A program made the position numbers and the translations under genes. The notes under the pieces are model-generated. The model did not search any database, was not told the origin of the DNA, and worked only from the letters and a program-made list of their open reading frames with translations. DNA of 11,305 bases, taken from positions 1 through 11,305 of the forward strand of contig CAZFQG010000202.1 of the NCBI GenBank assembly GCA_964520785.1. The letters are read 5' to 3'. This stretch comes from CAZFQG01 sp964520785. GTDB taxonomy: Bacteria; Planctomycetota; Planctomycetia; Pirellulales; Thermoguttaceae. This document shows positions 7,315-11,305 of this stretch, piece by piece; positions within the stretch are counted from its first letter, which is position 1, and each line of letters begins with the position of its first letter.

Positions 7315-9453
7315 ATGACGCGACCAAGAAAAAAGAAGGCGAGAACTACCAACCCACCACCGGGAGCGGCCCCCCCCGCGCTTCCCAAGACGCGTTTCCG
7401 CCGCGTGCGGCCGTGGCTATTGGGGGCGGCGACGGCGCTGTTCGTCGCGCGGCCTCTCTTTCCCAGCGAATCGTTTACCACGGGCGACGGAATCGGGGTC
7501 GTTCTCGCCTGGATTCTCCTGGCCGCAATCGGGTTCCTGGAGGCGTCTCGCCCCGAGGGGCCCTTTTTCCGTTGGACGATTTCCGATGCGCTACTGGCGG
7601 CATTCTTGTCGTGGGCGGCGTTGAGCGGAACGATCGCCGCCATGAGCGGCCACGCGAGACCCTTCGTCAATACGGCGTGGGAATGGACCGGACTCCTGTT
7701 CGCGTTCTTTCTGATCCGCCAGTTCCTTGTCGGCGCCAGGGAAGTCCGCGCTTTGGTCGCGGTCATGGTCGCCGTGGGCGTTGGGCTGTCGTCGTACGCG
7801 CTTTATCAATACGCCGTGGAACTTCCGCGATCGCGAGCCGAATACCGAGCAAACCCGGACCAGGTCCTGCGAAAGGCGGGATTGTGGTATCCTCCCGGTT
7901 CGCCGGAACGCCAACTCTTCGAAAGCCGCCTGGGAAGCGAGGAGCCGCACGCGACTTTCGCCCTGACGAATTCACTCGCCGGGTTCCTCGCGCCCTGGTT
8001 CGTCATCACGATCGGAATCGCGTGTGCCATCCCGCGGAATGGAGACCACCGGTGCCGGTGGTGGCGGCCCGCGGTTTGCCTTGTTCCGATGGCGATTTGC
8101 CTATGGCTGACGCACAGCCGCGCCGCCATCGGGGCAACGCTCATTGGCTTGGGAACCCTTATTCTCCACGTCCAACGGAACCGAATCTCGCGGAAACGAT
8201 TCCTTGCCTCCGTCGCGGCGGCCGCGGTGTCCGCGGCGGTCCTTCTGGCAATCGCGGGCACGCGGACAAGAATCTTGGAGGGGGCCGCGAAATCGCTCGG
8301 CTACCGGCTCGAATACTGGTATTCGTCTGCGCTGTTGATTGCCGACCGGCCGTTGCTCGGCTGCGGCCCCGGGGGATTCCAGGCGGCCTACACCGCGCAC
8401 AAGCTGCCCCGGGCCAGCGAAGAAGTGGCCGATCCGCACAACTTCCTGGTCGAAATCGCGGCAACGACCGGCCTGCCCGGTCTGCTCTTGTTCTGCGGCG
8501 CGGCGGGGTGCATTGCCTTTACCCTGCTTCGAGAAGAACCGCGGAAAGACATCGAGAACGGCGCGGAGGCTCCGGTCTATTGGGGAGCCCTCGGGGGTGT
8601 CGTGTTGTCGGTACCGCTGGGACTCTTGTCCAGCGCCCCTGCGGGGTTGATCTCGCTCGCCGTCGGCGTTCCATTCGCGGCCGGAGCCCTGTGGCTCCTT
8701 TCCAACTGGGTATCCACCGGGGAGCTTCCGCCCCGGCTTCTTGCATTGGGAGCGTTCGTCCTGGCCATCAATCTCTTGGCCGCCGGGGGAATCACCTTTC
8801 CGGGAGTGGCGGGAACGCTTTGGCTCTTGCTTGGAATGGGAATCTGGTCGCTGAAAGGGTCGCGTCCCTTGCCAAAGCCGGCGGCTGGTGCCGGACTGGC
8901 TCTGGCCTGCATCCTCATCGCGGTCTGTTACCTCAGCGCCTACAAACCGAATATCGAGCGCGCCATGCACGTGGACCGCGCTCTCGAACACCCGGCGGAG
9001 GCCGCCGAACACTTGCGGAAAGCGGCCGAGGCCGATCCGCTCTCCGCCGATCCCTGGCAAAAATTGGCTTCGCTTTACTTCCAGATTTGGGAGGAACACC
9101 GCGATCCGGCAAATTGGGAGCGTTTCGCCGAGGCGACTCAGGCCGCCTTCGAGAAGGATCCGACTAGCGCGCCGTTCTTCGCGGTGACGGGAGAACGCTA
9201 TCTGCGGGCGGCGGAGGAGGGGGCCGACAAATCGACGGAATTCGCCGAAGTGGCGGTCAGCGCGATGGAATCCGCGGTCCGCCTCTATCCCAATGACCCA
9301 ACGAACCGGGCTTGGCTGGCACTTGCCTTGGAGGCGGCCGGAAGACCGAAGGAAGCACGTCACCAGGCGGACGTCGCGAGGAACCTAAGCGAACTGACTC
9401 CGCACAGGGATAAGAAACTTCCGGCCGAGTTGCGAAAGCGGCTGCCCAAATGA
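7315..9453 (+). CDS. O-antigen ligase/polymerase-like (Wzy/WaaL superfamily) membrane protein with C-terminal TPR-like tail
   Basis: The 712-residue protein starts with a Lys/Arg/Pro-rich cytoplasmic tail (1-25), followed by roughly 13-15 predicted membrane segments up to about residue 545. The family transfers or polymerises lipid-linked glycans, or sometimes glycosylates proteins, on the periplasmic face. Supporting motifs are LTHSRAAIG (from T266, with R269), and the large Wzy_C loop with YRLEYWYSSALL (R331), ADRPLLGCGPGGF and ADPHNFLVEIAATTGLPG (H375, N376). The arginines and the histidine match conserved family positions. The C-terminal part, about 545-712, is soluble and helical (AEAAEHLRKAAEADPLSADP and later repeats) and resembles TPRs. 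The substrate cannot be told from sequence: WaaL-like ligase, Wzy polymerase and protein O-oligosaccharyltransferase remain possible. Neither glycosyltransferases nor a flippase lie nearby in the window. The start is the first ATG after dnaB; no strong Shine-Dalgarno is visible. A C8 run occupies 7370-7377. Confidence 0.85.
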   Translation: MTRPRKKKARTTNPPPGAAPPALPKTRFRRVRPWLLGAATALFVARPLFPSESFTTGDGIGVVLAWILLAAIGFLEASRPEGPFFRWTISDALLAAFLSWAALSGTIAAMSGHARPFVNTAWEWTGLLFAFFLIRQFLVGAREVRALVAVMVAVGVGLSSYALYQYAVELPRSRAEYRANPDQVLRKAGLWYPPGSPERQLFESRLGSEEPHATFALTNSLAGFLAPWFVITIGIACAIPRNGDHRCRWWRPAVCLVPMAICLWLTHSRAAIGATLIGLGTLILHVQRNRISRKRFLASVAAAAVSAAVLLAIAGTRTRILEGAAKSLGYRLEYWYSSALLIADRPLLGCGPGGFQAAYTAHKLPRASEEVADPHNFLVEIAATTGLPGLLLFCGAAGCIAFTLLREEPRKDIENGAEAPVYWGALGGVVLSVPLGLLSSAPAGLISLAVGVPFAAGALWLLSNWVSTGELPPRLLALGAFVLAINLLAAGGITFPGVAGTLWLLLGMGIWSLKGSRPLPKPAAGAGLALACILIAVCYLSAYKPNIERAMHVDRALEHPAEAAEHLRKAAEADPLSADPWQKLASLYFQIWEEHRDPANWERFAEATQAAFEKDPTSAPFFAVTGERYLRAAEEGADKSTEFAEVAVSAMESAVRLYPNDPTNRAWLALALEAAGRPKEARHQADVARNLSELTPHRDKKLPAELRKRLPK

Positions 9454-9515
9454 AGAAATGATATCGTTTCCGACAGATTCCGCCGGCCCTCTCTTCCAAC
9501 CGTCAGACCGAATCC

Positions 9516-10550
9516 ATGCTCCGACTGCCCGACGTCCAGCGTTTTGAAACCGATGGAGATTTTCGCGTCTACCGAGTTCCCGCCCGGGTTATGCCCGACC
9601 TGACGGGCCACGTCCATCTCGTTCTGGGGGGGACGCATCCCGTGCTGATCGACGCCGGCGGAACCGGCGAGGATTCGCTCCACGATATCTTGGACGGTCT
9701 GAACACAATCCGAACCGAGTTTGCCGAGATGTTCACGCTGCCCGATATCCGGAGCATTCTCATTACCCACGCCCACCTCGACCACGTGGGAGGACTGCCG
9801 GAGTTACTGCGTCTGACCGGGGCCCGAGTGGGAATCCATCCTTTTGACCGCGCCCGGCTGACACATCCGGAGGAGGAACTGGCCTTGGCGGAATTTCGCG
9901 CGAGGCGGTTCTTCGCCGAAGCGGGCGTGGAAGCGGTTCGCGCGGAGTTGCTGATACGCGACCACGTTCTGCGGCGGCAACCGCATACGAAGGTGCCGGT
10001 CTCGCTGGAAATCAACGACGGCGACGTAGTGGAGGGGCTCGCCTGCATCCATACTCCGGGTCATTCTTCGGGGCACGTTTGTTTCACGCTCGGCGACATC
10101 CTGATCACCGGCGACCACATCCTGGCCGGAACCGTTCCCCAGCAGTGGCCCGAGGCAATACGGCCGCTGCTGGGGTTGGCGACGTATTGCGCTTCGTTGG
10201 AGCGAATCGGCCGACGGCCCGAATTGCGGCGCGGCCTTTCGGGGCACGAGAGACCGATCGAGGACTTACCGCGAAGAGTCGCAAAGGTAGTCGCGGCGCA
10301 AGACCGGCGAACGGAACGGGTCTTTGGAGCCTTCGAGTCGACCGGCCAGTCGATGAGCGTGGCAAACGTCGCCGCGAAGATGTACCCCCAATGGAAGGGT
10401 TATTACGAAACAGTCGCCCTCTTCGATGTGGGGGCGAGGATCGAGTATCTCCTCCTCTTGGGCAGAATCCGGATATCCGACCAATCCAGAGCCTTCACGG
10501 CCGGCCGCGGAGAGATTCCACCGGGTGGTATTCTGTATGACAAGTACTGA
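9516..10550 (+). CDS. MBL-fold metallo-hydrolase with C-terminal extension (LACTB2-like)
   Basis: The 344-residue protein has the two-zinc metallo-beta-lactamase site: THAHLDHVGG (H85, H87, D89, H90), H183 in HTPGHSSGH, D200 in ITGDHIL and H244 in LSGHERPI. The fold occupies about residues 15-250. The remaining 95 residues (for example AAKMYPQWKGYYETVALFDV) look like the helical/winged-helix tail found in LACTB2-type and related hydrolases. The lack of a beta-CASP motif argues against RNase J or CPSF. The substrate is unknown; thioesters, glyoxalase II-type substrates or nucleic acid are all possible for this superfamily. There is no signal peptide, so it is probably cytoplasmic. It begins 62 nt after the O-antigen ligase-like gene without an obvious Shine-Dalgarno or promoter and may be read through from upstream. 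Confidence 0.9.
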   Translation: MLRLPDVQRFETDGDFRVYRVPARVMPDLTGHVHLVLGGTHPVLIDAGGTGEDSLHDILDGLNTIRTEFAEMFTLPDIRSILITHAHLDHVGGLPELLRLTGARVGIHPFDRARLTHPEEELALAEFRARRFFAEAGVEAVRAELLIRDHVLRRQPHTKVPVSLEINDGDVVEGLACIHTPGHSSGHVCFTLGDILITGDHILAGTVPQQWPEAIRPLLGLATYCASLERIGRRPELRRGLSGHERPIEDLPRRVAKVVAAQDRRTERVFGAFESTGQSMSVANVAAKMYPQWKGYYETVALFDVGARIEYLLLLGRIRISDQSRAFTAGRGEIPPGGILYDKY

Positions 10551-10551
10551 C

Positions 10552-10642
10552 GCACGGCTTTGCTCCGGACTCACGGTGACCGAGATTCACTGAGGATTTG
10601 AGGGTTCCGGTACGGGGTATTTGGGCTTGAATGCACGGCTTT
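10552..10642 (+). repeat. 10-bp direct repeat GCACGGCTTT upstream of the phoU-like gene
   Basis: GCACGGCTTT occurs at 10552-10561, directly after the MBL stop codon, and again at 10633-10642, in the spacer between the -35 and -10 boxes. The copies are 81 bp apart, close to eight helical turns. Both are followed by a GC-containing run (TTTGC and TTTTGCC). The role is unknown. Confidence 0.4.
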
Positions 10643-10655
10643 TGCCGAATATAAT
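10627..10655 (+). promoter_or_regulatory. Sigma-70-like promoter for the phoU-like gene
   Basis: A perfect TATAAT (10650-10655) lies 17 bp after TTGAAT (10627-10632, 4/6 match to TTGACA). Transcription would start near 10662, about 50 nt ahead of the GTG start. No sequence resembling an E. coli PHO box is visible. The rest of 10551-10711 is non-coding, apart from two copies of GCACGGCTTT noted separately. Confidence 0.6.
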
Positions 10656-10698
10656 GGGAAATTAGTGGTTGCCCACTCAAATAGTGGCCGTCAGTGTC

Positions 10699-10714
10699 AA
10701 GGAGTTTGGATGTG
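10699..10714 (+). promoter_or_regulatory. Ribosome binding site that sets the GTG start of the phoU-like gene
   Basis: AAGGAG (10699-10704) lies 7 nt before GTG at 10712. The nearby ATG at 10710 is in another frame and hits TGA after one codon, so GTG (or TTG at 10715) must be used. Confidence 0.75.
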
Positions 10715-11305
10715 TTGAGATGGATTACTAGCCGCGAAACGGAGACCGCGGGACTGCGGCGGATGCGAGAGGATTTCCTGCAGATGCTGGAGGCCGCGGC
10801 ACGTGTTTTTCGGGACGGAGCCGACGCATTCTTGGGTGACGCCGATCTTTCCGTGGTTCGCGACACGATTTTCGCGACCGACAAGATTGTCAACAAAGGC
10901 GAAAGAAGAATCCGGAAGGAAATCGTCGTTCACGAGGCGGTCCATCACGGTGTCGATTTTGTTCGCTGCCTGGTTCTGATGAGCATCGTGAAGGATGCGG
11001 AGCGGATTGGTGACAACGGGAAGAACCTCTTCGATCTCGCCGAAATCAGTCCGGAGCCTCCTTCCGGAACGCATCGGGAGCATTTGACCGTCCTGAAGGA
11101 GAGGCTCTTGGTCCTGTTCCGAGACTGCCGTCAGGTCCTGGAGTCCAGCGACGAGGACCGGGCGAAGCAGATACTCCGTTCGGCCACCGAGATTGAAGAC
11201 CGTTGCGACGAGGCGATTCGAAGGTTCATCCGTCTGGAAGACGACGCCGGAAACATGACCGCGCCCTATGTCTTGGGCTACCGTTACTTCAAACGGGTGG
11301 CCTCT
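10712..11305 (+). CDS. PhoU-like phosphate/metal homeostasis regulator (3' end cut by window edge)
   Basis: 198 residues are visible, with no stop before the right edge. The protein is helical and soluble. The clearest signature is SIVKDAERIGDNGKNLFDLA (91-110), matching the PhoU pattern in which an acidic pair precedes ERIGD (here E97-D101) and then an asparagine-rich helix. An earlier TDKIVNKGE (56-64) fits the conserved 'D..vn..e' helix, and a second PhoU-like repeat seems to begin near 125 (LTVLKERLLVLFRDCRQVLE). PhoU proteins repress phosphate uptake through Pst and PhoR; related proteins act with Na/Pi symporters. No pst or pho gene is present here, so the partner is unknown. Typical PhoU length is about 220-240, so only a small part may be missing. 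The GTG start is supported by AAGGAG upstream, and a good promoter precedes it. A DUF47-type relative is the main alternative. Confidence 0.72.
   Translation, partial: MLRWITSRETETAGLRRMREDFLQMLEAAARVFRDGADAFLGDADLSVVRDTIFATDKIVNKGERRIRKEIVVHEAVHHGVDFVRCLVLMSIVKDAERIGDNGKNLFDLAEISPEPPSGTHREHLTVLKERLLVLFRDCRQVLESSDEDRAKQILRSATEIEDRCDEAIRRFIRLEDDAGNMTAPYVLGYRYFKRVAS

Noticed and set aside
7413..9167. Plus-strand open frame of about 584 codons within the O-antigen ligase-like gene
   Set aside because: It is an Arg/Gly-rich product in a shifted frame with no motif. It matters only as the frame that a C8-to-C9 slip would enter.
8101..9363. Minus-strand open frame of about 420 codons opposite the O-antigen ligase-like gene
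   Set aside because: The plus-strand frame has membrane segments and Wzy_C motifs; the antisense product is low-complexity and Arg/Gly/Gln-rich.
9454..9515. Search for a promoter for the MBL-fold gene
   Set aside because: No pair of -35 and -10 hexamers at acceptable spacing could be found in the 62-nt gap.
1..11305. tRNA, rRNA, CRISPR, insertion sequence, toxin-antitoxin or phage genes
   Set aside because: No cloverleaf-like segment, regularly spaced repeats, transposase or integrase motifs, or terminal inverted repeats were seen; coding is almost continuous with housekeeping genes.

Overview
The window looks like a stretch of bacterial core chromosome, most likely from the Planctomycetota. 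The base composition is moderately GC-rich. The lineage call rests mainly on a 62-residue, very basic small protein of a type I associate with planctomycetes (DUF6800-like). It is supported by the general style of the DsbD, DnaB and PhoU-like proteins. This is an inference, and nothing here fixes a genus.

Layout from left to right. Positions 1-1801 (minus strand) hold most of a DsbD-type transmembrane thiol:disulfide interchange protein. It runs off the left edge just after its thioredoxin-like WCxxC motif. A divergent intergenic region (1802-2032) carries a good sigma-70-like promoter facing right. On the plus strand follow a small basic protein (2033-2221), aconitase A (2294-4981) and a monofunctional biotin-protein ligase (4997-5782). 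A separate promoter with 17-bp spacing (5808-5836) then drives the replicative helicase DnaB (5877-7301). Only 13 nt later comes a large membrane protein of the O-antigen ligase/polymerase class with a C-terminal TPR-like tail (7315-9453). A metallo-beta-lactamase-fold hydrolase with a C-terminal extension follows (9516-10550). The last gene is PhoU-like, starts at GTG, has a perfect TATAAT -10 box upstream (10712-11305) and runs off the right edge.

How the genes fit together. Most are housekeeping: TCA cycle (acnA), biotinylation of carboxylases (birA), replication (dnaB), envelope redox chemistry (dsbD), surface glycan assembly (O-antigen ligase-like) and phosphate or metal homeostasis signalling (PhoU-like). 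They share strand and tight spacing more than a pathway. I see no tRNA or rRNA gene, CRISPR array, insertion sequence, integrase or other sign of a mobile island. No intergenic stretch exceeds about 230 bases.

I found no convincing novel multi-gene system. The signals most worth following are a short inverted repeat that would hide the acnA Shine-Dalgarno sequence, the uncharacterised small basic protein ahead of acnA, a C8 tract near the 5' end of the O-antigen ligase-like gene, and a 10-bp direct repeat whose second copy lies inside the phoU-like promoter.
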